From: Chloroflexota bacterium | GTDB lineage: Bacteria > Chloroflexota > Limnocylindria > Limnocylindrales > CSP1-4 | NCBI GenBank assembly: GCA_919901745.1 | Contig: CAKKPP010000001.1 | Span: forward strand, 1 to 64,000 | Direction: 5' to 3' | DNA: 64,000 nucleotides | Part shown: positions 52,738-60,886 of the stretch, one piece after another | Position numbering within the stretch: position 1 is the stretch's first letter | Layout of the letters: each line of letters starts with the position of its first letter | The notes under the pieces: generated by a model | Told to the model about the DNA's origin: nothing | Databases searched by the model: none | Seen by the model: the letters and a program-made list of their open reading frames with translations, nothing else | Program-made: the position numbers and the translations under genes

Positions 52738-53139
52738 ATGAGCAGGCCCGGACGCCGGCCCGCCGCCAGTACTGCGCAGGTGATCCAGATCTTCGGGCGG
52801 GCCGACGATCAGGCGACCCGCGCGGCGCTGCGGTTCTTCAAGGAGCGGCGGCTCACTCCGCACCTCGTGGATCTCGGGCGCAAGCCCATTGCCCTCGGTG
52901 AGCTGCGTCGCTTCGTGGAGCGTCTCGGGGCGACGGCCCTGGCCGACACGGACGGTCGGGCGTGGAAGGACGCGGGCCTGGCCTACCTGACGATGTCGGA
53001 CGACGCCCTGGCGGAGCGCCTGCTGGCGAACCAGCGGCTCCTTCGGCTGCCCCTGGTCAGGACCGGGAACCGGCTTGCGGCCGGCAAGGACGAGGCCGCG
53101 TGGCGGGCGATGGCCGTCCTGGCGGTCGAGGTCGACTGA
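52738..53139 (+). CDS. ArsC/Spx-family thioredoxin-fold protein lacking the active Cys
   Basis: The 133-residue protein has the ArsC/YffB fold pattern: IQIFGRADDQATRAALRFFK, ERRLTPHLVDLGRKPIALGE and LLRLPLVRTGNRLAAGKDEA. In arsenate reductases and most relatives a Cys follows the first strand; here that site reads ADDQAT with no Cys. It cannot work by the usual thiol chemistry. It may act as a regulatory or structural protein. GGAGG 7 nt upstream supports the ATG. It is convergent with the small membrane protein. Confidence 0.75.
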   Translation: MSRPGRRPAASTAQVIQIFGRADDQATRAALRFFKERRLTPHLVDLGRKPIALGELRRFVERLGATALADTDGRAWKDAGLAYLTMSDDALAERLLANQRLLRLPLVRTGNRLAAGKDEAAWRAMAVLAVEVD

Positions 53140-53156
53140 ACCGGAGTCTCCACCGT

Positions 53157-53354
53157 TCAGCGCCCGGGCCGCCGACGCAACCGGTCGACGACGATCAGGA
53201 CGACGCCGACGACGACCATCGCGCCGCCGATCCACGACCAGGTGACGTCGCCGACCATGAAGCTGCTGCCGCGCAGAAATCCCAGCCCCTGACCGACAAA
53301 GATGAGCCCGCTCGTGATGAGCAGTCCGCCAAGGATCATCGGCGATCGGCTCAC
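53157..53354 (-). CDS. Small two-helix membrane protein
   Basis: This 65-residue protein has two hydrophobic helices (MILGGLLITSGLIFVGQGLG and GGAMVVVGVVLIVVDRL) and an Arg-rich C-terminus. The start is GTG, placed 1 nt after the stop of the NAT gene. GGAGG for it lies inside the end of that gene. It is the last gene of the Rieske-NAT operon. No family name is known to me. Confidence 0.7.
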   Translation of the reverse strand: MSRSPMILGGLLITSGLIFVGQGLGFLRGSSFMVGDVTWSWIGGAMVVVGVVLIVVDRLRRRPGR

Positions 53355-53355
53355 G

Positions 53356-54156
53356 TCAGCCTCCAGCCCGTATCCAGCGGCGACCCTCGAGGCGGGCCCG
53401 GATGCCGAAGCGAGCCGCGAGGATCGCAGGCAGATCGGCGTCGTCCACGTCCTGTTCGGTGCGCGTCTCTCCGCTGCTGACGATCAAGCGCCGATCCGAG
53501 AGCGTGGTCGCGCCGTTGCCGTCGACGAGCGAGCAGATCCAACCCTGAACGAACGGCGAGTCGGGCGACGTCTGCTGGTAGGCGCAGGTGTCGCCAAAGT
53601 CCTCGAGGTCGTGTGGCTTCGGATCGAACCGATACTCCGCGACCCACCGGCCGTCGCGATGGCGCCACTCGAGGTCGATGCCGTCGGCCGCCGCGCTGAA
53701 TCGAAACGTGCCCATCTGATCCTGTTGCTCGGCGTCCGTCGACAGGCGGAGTGGCTCCAGGAATGAGTATCCAAAGCCGACGTCAACCAGCCACGGTTCG
53801 TCAATCGTGACGCGGAGCGCGAGGTGGTCGAAACGTGGGCCAACCCGCCCGCCGTCCGTGAAGACGCGTGCCTCCAGGAGCTCGACGGCAAAACCGGCAT
53901 CGACCAGGAGCGAGGCAAAAGCACCGTTCAGCTCGTAGCAGAAACCGCCGCGGACCTGAGCGCCCAGCTTCCGCACGAACGCGGCCTGGTCAAGGACGAT
54001 CGGTTCACCGAAGAGGACGCTCGAGTTCTCGAACGGGACCGTGCGCAGGTGGGCCCGCTGGAGCGCCCGGAGCGTGTCCAGGTCGGCGGCGAGCGGACGT
54101 TCGAACGCGAGCCGGCGCGCGTACAGATCCAGGTCGGGCGACGTGGTTTCAGTCAT
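53356..54156 (-). CDS. Arylamine N-acetyltransferase
   Basis: The 266-residue enzyme transfers acetyl from acetyl-CoA to arylamines or hydrazines. The catalytic triad is visible: Cys in VRGGFCYELNGAF, His in RFDHLALRV, and Asp in LVDVGFGYSF. The N-terminal LRALQRAHLRTVPFENSSVL is typical of NATs. Length is normal. It overlaps the upstream Rieske gene by ATGA and is followed after 1 nt by a small membrane protein. Detoxification is possible; some NATs make secondary metabolites. Confidence 0.9.
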   Translation of the reverse strand: MTETTSPDLDLYARRLAFERPLAADLDTLRALQRAHLRTVPFENSSVLFGEPIVLDQAAFVRKLGAQVRGGFCYELNGAFASLLVDAGFAVELLEARVFTDGGRVGPRFDHLALRVTIDEPWLVDVGFGYSFLEPLRLSTDAEQQDQMGTFRFSAAADGIDLEWRHRDGRWVAEYRFDPKPHDLEDFGDTCAYQQTSPDSPFVQGWICSLVDGNGATTLSDRRLIVSSGETRTEQDVDDADLPAILAARFGIRARLEGRRWIRAGG

Positions 54157-54644
54157 GGCGCGTCCGGAGCCTCGGGGAGCGCGATCTCGATCCGGCCGTC
54201 CACGATCCGGACCGGGTAGTAGCGGAACCGCCGGACGCGGGTCAGGCGGCGAGCCTCGGCCTTGAGGCCCGGGGGATCGACCTTCGGCTCGCGGCCGGCG
54301 GTCGACCAGGTGGGGTGGTACCGGCCGTCGGGGTCCAGGCCGCCCGTCGTCGGCATCTGCACCGGGTTGCCGGATGCCAGATCGAACGTTCCCTCGTGCA
54401 GCGGGCACGCGACGACGCAGCCGTCCAGGGTGCCGATCGACAGCGGTGCCGACATGTGCGGGCAACGATCGTCGACGGCCACGACGCCGTCCGGCGTGTG
54501 CGCGACCAGGATGTCGAGGTCGCCGCGAGTCACACGGCGCATCGACCCAGGGGGCAGGTCGGCGACATCGAGGACGGTTTCGAAGGCAGCGCCGACACCG
54601 GCTGCGACGAGGTGCTCGGGGTAGGGGGCTGCCTTCGTGCTCAT
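54153..54644 (-). CDS. Rieske [2Fe-2S] protein
   Basis: The 163-residue soluble protein holds a Rieske cluster. CPHMSAPLSIG and CPLHEGTFDLASG supply the two Cys-x-His pairs. It resembles small Rieske ferredoxins and the N-terminal part of aromatic ring hydroxylases, but the oxygenase domain is absent. The C-terminal 45 residues are extra and basic (EARRLTRVRRFRYYPVRI). The stop overlaps the NAT start, so the ferredoxin and NAT are likely to be made together. The partner reductase is not in the window. Confidence 0.83.
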   Translation of the reverse strand: MSTKAAPYPEHLVAAGVGAAFETVLDVADLPPGSMRRVTRGDLDILVAHTPDGVVAVDDRCPHMSAPLSIGTLDGCVVACPLHEGTFDLASGNPVQMPTTGGLDPDGRYHPTWSTAGREPKVDPPGLKAEARRLTRVRRFRYYPVRIVDGRIEIALPEAPDAP

Positions 54645-54678
54645 CGGCTCGATCCTACCCCGAGATCGACTCGGGCCC

Positions 54679-56439
54679 TCAGTCCAGAGCGACCGGCGGA
54701 GCGACACGGCCGGTGGGGCCGCCTTCGCTGGATCGTTCCACGTTGAGCGCGGGGCCCGTTGTGGTGCGCAGCGGGATCTCCCGCATGAAGAGTCCGAACC
54801 CGACCGCGAGCACTCCGGTGATGACTCCAATCAACATCGTCTGACCCATCGCCAGGCTGAACGCCTGGAAGAAGGCGTGGTCGAGCTTGGGGATGATCGG
54901 GGTGAACATGCCGTCGATGAATCCCCGGGCCTCGGGCGGCACGCCGGCCGTGACGAGATCGCGGATCGCTCCGCCGAAGCTCTGGCCGACGCCGGCAAGG
55001 CCGTTCAGGTCGAGACCCTCGCCCGATGTCGGCGCCCCGGCGGCGAACTGGTCGAACTGCGCCTGGAACGGCGGCGGGACGGAGGCCCGCAACTCCTCGA
55101 ACACCGGCGCGACTTCGCCGGGGATCCTGTCCTGGAGGGTGCTCCCGAAGACCGTCCCAGCGATCGCCAGCCCCACGGAACCGCCGACCTGGCGGAAGAA
55201 GGTGAGGTTGCTCGTGGCGACACCGAGCTTCGAGAAGGGCACCGCATTCTGGACGACGATCGTGAAGGCCGAGAGCGTGGGACCGATCCCGAGTCCGGTG
55301 ATGAACATCCACAACCAGAGGACGGGGAGGTCCGTGTCGGCGGTGATCTGGGTCATCAGTGCGAGACCGACGGTCATCAACACCAGCGCGCCGACGATCA
55401 GCGCCCGGTAGCGGCCGGTCCGTGAGATCACGATGCCCGAGACGATCGAACTCCCGATGAGCCCGATGAGCAAGGGAAAGACCTGGTAGCCCGATTCGGT
55501 TGCACTTGTCCCGAGGACCACCTGGAACCAGCGCGGCAGGAAGATGATCGCGCCGAAGAAGCCGAAGCTGACGAAGAACGTCGAGAGGAGCGACGCGGCG
55601 TAGGTCCGGTTGCGCCAGAGGTCCAGGGGAACGATCGGCTCGACGGCCCGCGATTCGATGGCCACGAACACGACGCTCAGCAGCAGGCCGGCCGCGATCA
55701 GGCCGCCGACCGCCGGATCCGCCCAATCGCCGGTCTGCTTGTTCGTGAGGCCGATGAGCAGGAGCGAGATCGCGACCGTGAACACGGCAGCGCCGAGGTA
55801 GTCGAGGACGTGGCGGATCTCGGTGTGCTTGATGTTCGGGAGGAGCCGCCAGATGACGACCATGCTGACGAGGCCGATCGGGAGATTGACGTAGAAGATC
55901 CAGTGCCAGCTGATCGTGTCGGTGAGGAACCCGCCCAGCGCCGGGCCGATGAGGAAGGAGATCCCGAAGACCGCCCCGAAGAGCCCCTGGTACTTGCCGC
56001 GCTCGGCCGGGCTGAACAGGTCGCCGATCACGGCGAGGGCGATCGGGAACATCGCGCCGGCGCCGAGGCCCTGGATGCCGCGGAACAGGATGAGGTGCCA
56101 CATCTCCTGGCTCAGGCCGGCAAGGGCCGAGCCGGCGAGGAACAGCGTGATGCCGATCATCAGCATCGGGCGGCGCCCATAGATGTCGGAAAGCTTGCCG
56201 TAGAACGGGACGGTGATCGTGCTCGTCAGCAGGTAGATCGTGACGACCCACGTGTAGAGGTCGTTGCCCTTGAGATCGGTGACGATCCGTGGGAGCGCGG
56301 TGCCGACGATCGTCTGGTCGAGCGCGACGAGGAACAGGCCGAGCATGACGGCGCCAAGAATCTCGACCTTCGTGCGGCGATCGAGTCCGAGCGCCGGATC
56401 GTCGGCGACTGTTGGCGCCGTGTCGGCGCCGATGGGCAT
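54679..56439 (-). CDS. MFS drug exporter, DHA2 (EmrB/QacA) family
   Basis: The 586-residue protein has about 14 membrane helices. LFLVALDQTIVGTALPRIVT is the DHA2 helix-1 motif, followed by GKLSDIYGRRPMLMIGITLF (motif A) and FRGIQGLGAGAMFPIALAVI. An unusual loop of about 90 residues near the end (ASVPPPFQAQFDQFAAGAPT and on) is predicted outside the helices. It pumps drugs or toxins with protons. It lies 55 bp after the marR stop. The longer ATG at 56538 would overlap marR and is less likely. MarR control is inferred from the adjacency. Confidence 0.88.
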   Translation of the reverse strand: MPIGADTAPTVADDPALGLDRRTKVEILGAVMLGLFLVALDQTIVGTALPRIVTDLKGNDLYTWVVTIYLLTSTITVPFYGKLSDIYGRRPMLMIGITLFLAGSALAGLSQEMWHLILFRGIQGLGAGAMFPIALAVIGDLFSPAERGKYQGLFGAVFGISFLIGPALGGFLTDTISWHWIFYVNLPIGLVSMVVIWRLLPNIKHTEIRHVLDYLGAAVFTVAISLLLIGLTNKQTGDWADPAVGGLIAAGLLLSVVFVAIESRAVEPIVPLDLWRNRTYAASLLSTFFVSFGFFGAIIFLPRWFQVVLGTSATESGYQVFPLLIGLIGSSIVSGIVISRTGRYRALIVGALVLMTVGLALMTQITADTDLPVLWLWMFITGLGIGPTLSAFTIVVQNAVPFSKLGVATSNLTFFRQVGGSVGLAIAGTVFGSTLQDRIPGEVAPVFEELRASVPPPFQAQFDQFAAGAPTSGEGLDLNGLAGVGQSFGGAIRDLVTAGVPPEARGFIDGMFTPIIPKLDHAFFQAFSLAMGQTMLIGVITGVLAVGFGLFMREIPLRTTTGPALNVERSSEGGPTGRVAPPVALD

Positions 56440-56494
56440 GGATTCCAATTCCCCGTCCCTTCGGTGAGTCTCGATGGTTCGTTCGACTGATTGG

Positions 56495-57001
56495 TCAGCG
56501 ACCGGCACGTTCGGCCGTGAAGTGCTGGTGATCGGCATCCGAACCGAGTTCGGTTGCGATCGCTTCGCGAAGATCCGAGAAGGCGCCGCGCACCCGCTCC
56601 TGGGCCGCTGCGTCGAGGTGCGTCAGCACGCTGCGCATCTGGCCTCGCCGGAGGCCTTCGACCTCCTCGAGCATCTGCCGTCCGCCGGAGGCCGGACGAA
56701 CGAGGACGACGCGGCGATCGTCGGCGACGCGGACGCGCTCCACCAGGCCACGCTCCTCCATCCGGTCGATGAGACCGGTGGCATTGGAGACGGAGACGTC
56801 GAGGAGCTCGGCGAGGCGGCTCATCGGCAGCTCGCCGTGATGGCCCAGGAGCCACAGGATGTGGACCTGCGTCATGCTCACGCCCTGCTTCACCATCCGC
56901 TCCGTGGCCGCACAGCGGAGCTCACGGAAGGCGCCCTCCATCTCTGTCAGGATGGCGTCCACGGGCGAGGCGGGCGTCGCCGGATCGTCGATAGTTCGCA
57001 T
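56495..57001 (-). CDS. MarR family transcriptional regulator
   Basis: The 168-residue protein has the winged helix of MarR regulators, with MTQVHILWLLGHHGELPMSR and LLDVSVSNATGLIDRMEERG and the wing DDRRVVLV. It is upstream of, and reads in the same direction as, the MFS exporter, which it probably represses. An inverted repeat ATAGTTC-N9-GAACTAT is centred on its own start codon. The -35/-10 elements place the transcript start only a few bases upstream of the ATG, so the mRNA may be almost leaderless. Confidence 0.9.
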   Translation of the reverse strand: MRTIDDPATPASPVDAILTEMEGAFRELRCAATERMVKQGVSMTQVHILWLLGHHGELPMSRLAELLDVSVSNATGLIDRMEERGLVERVRVADDRRVVLVRPASGGRQMLEEVEGLRRGQMRSVLTHLDAAAQERVRGAFSDLREAIATELGSDADHQHFTAERAGR

Positions 57002-57039
57002 CAGATGAACTATCCTAGCGATCTGAATAGTCCTGTCAA
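56991..57039 (-). promoter_or_regulatory. marR promoter and operator
   Basis: On the minus strand TTGACA (57034-57039) and TAGGAT (57012-57017) are spaced by 16 nt and make a strong promoter. A perfect inverted repeat, ATAGTTC (56991-56997) with GAACTAT (57007-57013), overlaps the -10 box and the start codon. A third half-site, ATAGTCC, lies at 57027-57033 within the spacer. Repression by MarR binding here is inferred from the arrangement. Confidence 0.7.
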
Positions 57040-57081
57040 GCCGGATGGTCGAGTCGGGACGGAGGAAGCCGGGAGGGATCG

Positions 57082-58062
57082 ATGCGCTTCGCGATCATGA
57101 TCGAGGCCCAGATGGGCCTGAGCTATCTCGACCAGCTCGCCGTCGCACGGCGCGCCGAAGCGGCCGGCTTCGAGGCGTTCTTCCGTTCCGACCACTACGC
57201 CAGCTTCCCCGGCGGTTCCGGGAAGCCCACGACCGACGCCTGGGGCGTTCTTGCCGGAATTGCCCGCGAAACGACGACGATCCGGCTCGGTGCGCTCGTG
57301 TCGCCGGTCACCTACCGTCACCCCGGTCAGCTGGTGAAGCTCATGACCACGGTCGATGAGATGAGCGGCGGGCGGCTGGAGGCGGGGTTCGGTGCCGGCT
57401 GGAACGAGGAGGAGCACCGCTCGAACGGACTGGCGTTCCCACCGATCGACGTCCGCGCCGCGATGCTCGAGGAGCAGCTGGCCGTTGCGCACGGCCTCTG
57501 GACGGAGCCGGACGGCTGGTCGTTCGACGGGCAGTACGTGACCATTGTCGGGGCGCAGTTCGATCCGAAGCCCGTCGATGTCGCGGGGCGACCGCGAACG
57601 GCGTCGGGTGCCGTTCGTCCCCGGATCATCGTGGGCGGCGAGGGCGCGCCGCGGTCGATGCGCATGGCCGTCCGGTGGGCCGACGAGTTCAACCTCAGCT
57701 CCACCGGGCCGGAACTCGCGATCGAGAAGCAGGCGAAGCTGACGGCCGCGTGCCTCGCGGCCGATCGGGATCCGGCGTCGCTGACCCGCTCGGCGATGAT
57801 CGGGACGCTGATGGGCGCGGATCAGGCCCAGGTAGCGGATCGCGCGGCGAAGCTCCTGGGCGCTCTGGGGGTGACCGACGCGTCGTCGGACTGGCTGGAG
57901 GCGCGCCGCGCTCGCTGGATCATCGGGACACCGGACGAGGCGCGGGCGATGATCGGGCGCTTCGCCGCCGCCGGGATCGAACGGATCATGCTCCAGGACT
58001 TCCTGCCCTGGGACCTCGAGATGATCGACCTGCTGGGCGCGGAGCTGATCGGCCGCGTCTGA
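57082..58062 (+). CDS. LLM-class F420/FMN-dependent oxidoreductase
   Basis: The 326-residue protein has the TIM barrel of luciferase-like monooxygenases: RRAEAAGFEAFFRSDHYASF, TTIRLGALVSPVTYRHPGQL, GRLEAGFGAGWNEEEHRSNG and PRIIVGGEGAPRSMRMAVRW. It matches the F420-dependent subgroup (TIGR03560 type). F420 use is plausible in this lineage but not shown here. GGGAGGG 5 nt upstream supports the ATG. It is divergent from marR and shares its operator region, so MarR may also control it. Confidence 0.86.
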   Translation: MRFAIMIEAQMGLSYLDQLAVARRAEAAGFEAFFRSDHYASFPGGSGKPTTDAWGVLAGIARETTTIRLGALVSPVTYRHPGQLVKLMTTVDEMSGGRLEAGFGAGWNEEEHRSNGLAFPPIDVRAAMLEEQLAVAHGLWTEPDGWSFDGQYVTIVGAQFDPKPVDVAGRPRTASGAVRPRIIVGGEGAPRSMRMAVRWADEFNLSSTGPELAIEKQAKLTAACLAADRDPASLTRSAMIGTLMGADQAQVADRAAKLLGALGVTDASSDWLEARRARWIIGTPDEARAMIGRFAAAGIERIMLQDFLPWDLEMIDLLGAELIGRV

Positions 58063-58446
58063 CCCCAGGCATTCCGGCGTCGATCCCACGATCACCCTGG
58101 CCCCGCGCGCCCTCGCCCCGCGCGCCCTCGCCCCGCGCGCCCCAGCTCCGCCTCCGCGCGCGTACTCCCTCCGCCTCCGCGGGCGTACTCCCTCCGCCTC
58201 CGCGGGCGCCCCAGCTCCGCCTCCGCGGGCGTACTCGCTCCGCTGGTGTTATGACGAAGATCGCTCGACAGGGCGGGAGTTTGCTGCTGCGGTACCAGTC
58301 ATGCTGGTGCCTCGACACGCATCGAGCCTGAAAGGTGCATTAGCACGCCGTGGCCTTGTACCGCGGGTACCCATGCCTTGCGTCAGGTCGGTCGTTGGCA
58401 GGCCGACCCACTTGACCAGAGCCGCAGTGCAGCTATGCTGTATTGC
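58063..58446. other. Intergenic region with two tandem-repeat arrays
   Basis: This 384-bp gap has no gene. It holds a 15-bp x3 array, a 23-bp x4 array, and a small inverted repeat GTACC-GCG-GGTAC at 58358-58370. The promoter for the downstream toxin-antitoxin pair probably lies in its last 100 bp, but no clear boxes were seen. Confidence 0.6.
58100..58240. repeat. Two adjacent tandem-repeat arrays (15 bp x3 and 23 bp x4)
   Basis: GCCCCGCGCGCCCTC occurs three times from 58100, with a variant end. From 58149 to 58240 a 23-bp unit beginning CGCCTCCGCGGGCGTACTCC is repeated four times with a few changes. The third copy has GCCCCAGCTC in place of GTACTCCCTC, which links it to the sequence between the arrays. 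Confidence 0.9.
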
Positions 58447-58743
58447 ATGAAGACGCACTACGTCACGGTCCAGTCGCGTGGGACCGTGGCCCTGCCTGCC
58501 GAGCTTCGTCGGCGTCTCCACCTCGATGAACCGGGAGCGCAGATCCAGATCGTCGAGGGCGACGATGGCCGAGTCGAGCTTCGACCCGTCCTGCCCGTGC
58601 CGGCCGACCAGCGCTGGTTCTGGACGGAGCGATGGCAGGCGATGGAGCATGAGGTCGATGACCACGTCGCCGCTGGACGGGTGACCGTGGTCGATGGTCC
58701 GGACGCATTGTTCGATCACCTCGACGCGCACCTGAACGACTGA
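58447..58743 (+). CDS. AbrB/MazE-type antitoxin
   Basis: The 98-residue protein has a SpoVT/AbrB swapped-hairpin domain at its N-terminus (YVTVQSRGTVALPAELRRRL and AQIQIVEGDDGRVELRPV). The acidic C-terminus (MEHEVDDHVAAGRVTVVDGP) is the likely toxin-binding arm. ATG at 58447 was chosen; another ATG at 58438 is in frame. It lies 6 nt upstream of the toxin gene. Autorepression at its promoter is expected for the type II class, though no operator stands out. Confidence 0.82.
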   Translation: MKTHYVTVQSRGTVALPAELRRRLHLDEPGAQIQIVEGDDGRVELRPVLPVPADQRWFWTERWQAMEHEVDDHVAAGRVTVVDGPDALFDHLDAHLND

Positions 58744-58749
58744 AGTGGT

Positions 58750-59061
58750 GTGAAGTTCGAGACCACCCCTGCCTTCGACGGCGACTGGGGTCGTCTCACG
58801 GAGGCAGAGCGGGCCCTGTTTCGGGCCGTCGTCCGCGGGGAATTCCATCCGGCATGCGAGCGACACCGGACCCAGCCCACGGCGCCGTGGCCGAAGAAGC
58901 TGCGAGTCAAGGATGTTGAGGGCGCTCGTGGGATCTGGGAAATGACCTGGAGTTTCTCGGGCCCGGACGGGCGCGCGACCTTCGAGTGGATCGTGATCGA
59001 GAATGAGCCCGCGATCCGATGGCGTCGTATCGGGGGTCACTCGATCTTCGGCGACCCGTAG
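58750..59061 (+). CDS. RelE/ParE-superfamily toxin
   Basis: The 103-residue protein looks like a RelE-fold toxin: MKFETTPAFDGDWGRLTEAE, KKLRVKDVEGARGIWEMTWS and WIVIENEPAIRWRRIGGHSI. It would cleave ribosome-bound mRNA or act on gyrase, as in other type II toxins; which of these cannot be told. GTG start, 6 nt after the antitoxin stop. AbrB-type antitoxin with RelE-type toxin is a less common pairing than AbrB with PemK/MazF. Confidence 0.75.
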   Translation: MKFETTPAFDGDWGRLTEAERALFRAVVRGEFHPACERHRTQPTAPWPKKLRVKDVEGARGIWEMTWSFSGPDGRATFEWIVIENEPAIRWRRIGGHSIFGDP

Positions 59062-59170
59062 TCGCTCACATCACCGCGCGACGCGGATGCCGAACGCGGC
59101 GGCCCGAGGCGCGCCGTAGCGCGCCGCCCAGAACGATCGATGGGACTGGGATACTCGCGACGCGGGCGGG

Positions 59171-60382
59171 CTACTCCGCGGCAGCGGCGGCGTCGCGGTA
59201 GCGCGGGTCGTCTCGACGGATCGGGTCGGGGTTGGTGCCGCGGGCGCGGGCGATCCGCTCGGTCAGGAGCTGGAGCGGCGTCGCACTGCCGAGAAGGGCC
59301 GCGACCGCGGCGGGCAGACCCGGCTCCTCGCCGACGACCAGCCGGCCCGCCGGCGTGAGCATCGGGTCCAGGTCGGCGGACGCACCTTCCGCGAGGATCG
59401 CTGCCGAACGGATCCCGATGATCCTGGCCGCGGCCAGGGCCTCGCGGGCGCGGGCGACGCGTTCGGGGCGGGCGCTGCGATCCGTGAGGATGAGCACGAG
59501 GCCGGTCGACGCGTCCGTCGAAGGCAGGTGCCCATGGAGGAACGTCTCCAGGTCGCGCATCGCGGACGGGAGCCACGACGCCTCTTCGACCTTGAGGACG
59601 AGCTCCCGCGCGGCCGGTCGGTCGGCGCCGGAGCCCACGACGAGCAGCGTTCGCGCATCGGCGAGATGAGCGGCAATCGCCTCGGCCCCGGCCTCGTCGG
59701 TCGTTCCGGCTGCGAGTAGCCGAGCGGCCGCAGCGGCATCCGGGGCGGCACCGCGGATGTGGCCCGCGACCGCCGTCGCGGCGAGCAGCGGCGAGAGGTA
59801 GCCGATCGTGTGGCACCACGAGTGGTCGAGCTCCTCGGTCGTCACGACGAGGCCCGCGTCTGCGATGGCCGCTCCCGGCGAGCGATCGGTGACCGTCAGG
59901 ATGGCCACTCGCGCGCCGGCGGCGCGAGCGGTTTCGAGCGCCCGGTTCGTGGCGCCGGTGGATCCTTCGTGCGAGATCCCGATGACGAGTCCGCCCGGAG
60001 TCGGCTCGAGACTGGCCTCGAAGGCCTGGACGGCGATCGGTGCTCCACCCTGGCCGGGGCGATTTGGGAGGCCCAGCTCGGCCATCGACTCACGCAGGAT
60101 CTCGGCCGCGCCCAGCGCTCCGTGCTCGCTCGTGCCGCAGCCCACGAGGACCACCGGCCGGCCGGCCGCCGCGGTCTCACGGATCGTGGCCGCCAGGCGC
60201 GCCGCAGGGCTCCCGGGATCCGCATGTCGCCCCAGGATTCGTCGCGCCAGCCGGGCTTCGGCCGCGATCATCTCGGTCATGTGATAGGGGGCGTCGTCGC
60301 GCGGCGAGGGCATCGAGGTCCAGGTCCAGGGATCGGGCGGGCCGGCGAGCGGCGCCTCGGGATCGAACGGCGGAGTGCTCAT
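59171..60382 (-). CDS. Double SIS-domain sugar phosphate isomerase/deaminase-like protein
   Basis: The 403-residue protein has two SIS domains: PVVLVGCGTSEHGALGAAEI with GLVIGISHEGSTGATNRALE, and TLLVVGSGADRPAARELVLK with EASWLPSAMRDLETFLHGHL. It resembles the isomerase half of glucosamine-6-phosphate synthase (GlmS), but it lacks the glutaminase domain. AgaS or GlcNAc-6-P deaminase-like roles are likely. It is preceded by a short MSTPPFDPEAP tail rich in Pro. No sugar transport genes lie nearby. Confidence 0.82.
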   Translation of the reverse strand: MSTPPFDPEAPLAGPPDPWTWTSMPSPRDDAPYHMTEMIAAEARLARRILGRHADPGSPAARLAATIRETAAAGRPVVLVGCGTSEHGALGAAEILRESMAELGLPNRPGQGGAPIAVQAFEASLEPTPGGLVIGISHEGSTGATNRALETARAAGARVAILTVTDRSPGAAIADAGLVVTTEELDHSWCHTIGYLSPLLAATAVAGHIRGAAPDAAAAARLLAAGTTDEAGAEAIAAHLADARTLLVVGSGADRPAARELVLKVEEASWLPSAMRDLETFLHGHLPSTDASTGLVLILTDRSARPERVARAREALAAARIIGIRSAAILAEGASADLDPMLTPAGRLVVGEEPGLPAAVAALLGSATPLQLLTERIARARGTNPDPIRRDDPRYRDAAAAAE

Positions 60383-60457
60383 CGATCGGAGTCTAGAACG
60401 GACCGGAGGCGGACTCATCGACGGGCCCGCACGTCGGAACGGAGCGTGAGACGCCTG

Positions 60458-60886
60458 TCACTTGGCCCGAGGATCCGGAGGGCCTTCGCCCACGTTGGTA
60501 TCGTTCCCATCGTCATCTGGCTCGATCAGGGCCGCCGATCCCGAACCCGAATGATTCGGAGGACGCCTCCGAACGCCCGATGTAGCCAGGCCTCCGTCGC
60601 CTTCGTCGTCCCAGAGCCGTTCCTCGAACGAGAAGGAAACGTTCGAGTCGTCGTCCCCAAGGAGCTGCTCCGGTGATCGGGACGGGATCGACCGACTCGA
60701 TCGGAATCGTTCGACGGCGCCCGCGAATACCGCCACGATCGCTGCGAAGACGGAGTCGGGCTCGCGCCTGGGTTTGCTTCGGTACGTGCGGGGGCGTTTC
60801 GGACGCCTCGCCTGCTCACCTGCCACTTCGCGCTTGGCCCTCCCTCGTCGCGATAGAACCGTCCGCCAGTCGCGGCCGCCTGTCAA
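60458..60886 (-). CDS. Basic/acidic hypothetical protein overlapping sodX
   Basis: This 142-residue frame starts with TTG in a TTGA overlap with the sodX stop, suggesting translational coupling. The N-terminal 45 residues are strongly basic (RRPKRPRTYRSKPRREPDS). A short hydrophobic stretch follows (VFAAIVAVFAGAVERF). The C-terminus is Asp/Glu-rich. It looks unlike any family I know and could be spurious, but it is the third frame of a probable Ni-SOD operon and has no stronger rival on either strand. Confidence 0.35.
   Translation of the reverse strand: MTGGRDWRTVLSRRGRAKREVAGEQARRPKRPRTYRSKPRREPDSVFAAIVAVFAGAVERFRSSRSIPSRSPEQLLGDDDSNVSFSFEERLWDDEGDGGLATSGVRRRPPNHSGSGSAALIEPDDDGNDTNVGEGPPDPRAK

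Noticed and set aside
58100-58240. Possible CRISPR array
   Set aside because: The units are directly adjacent without unique spacers and no cas gene is present, so these are plain tandem repeats.
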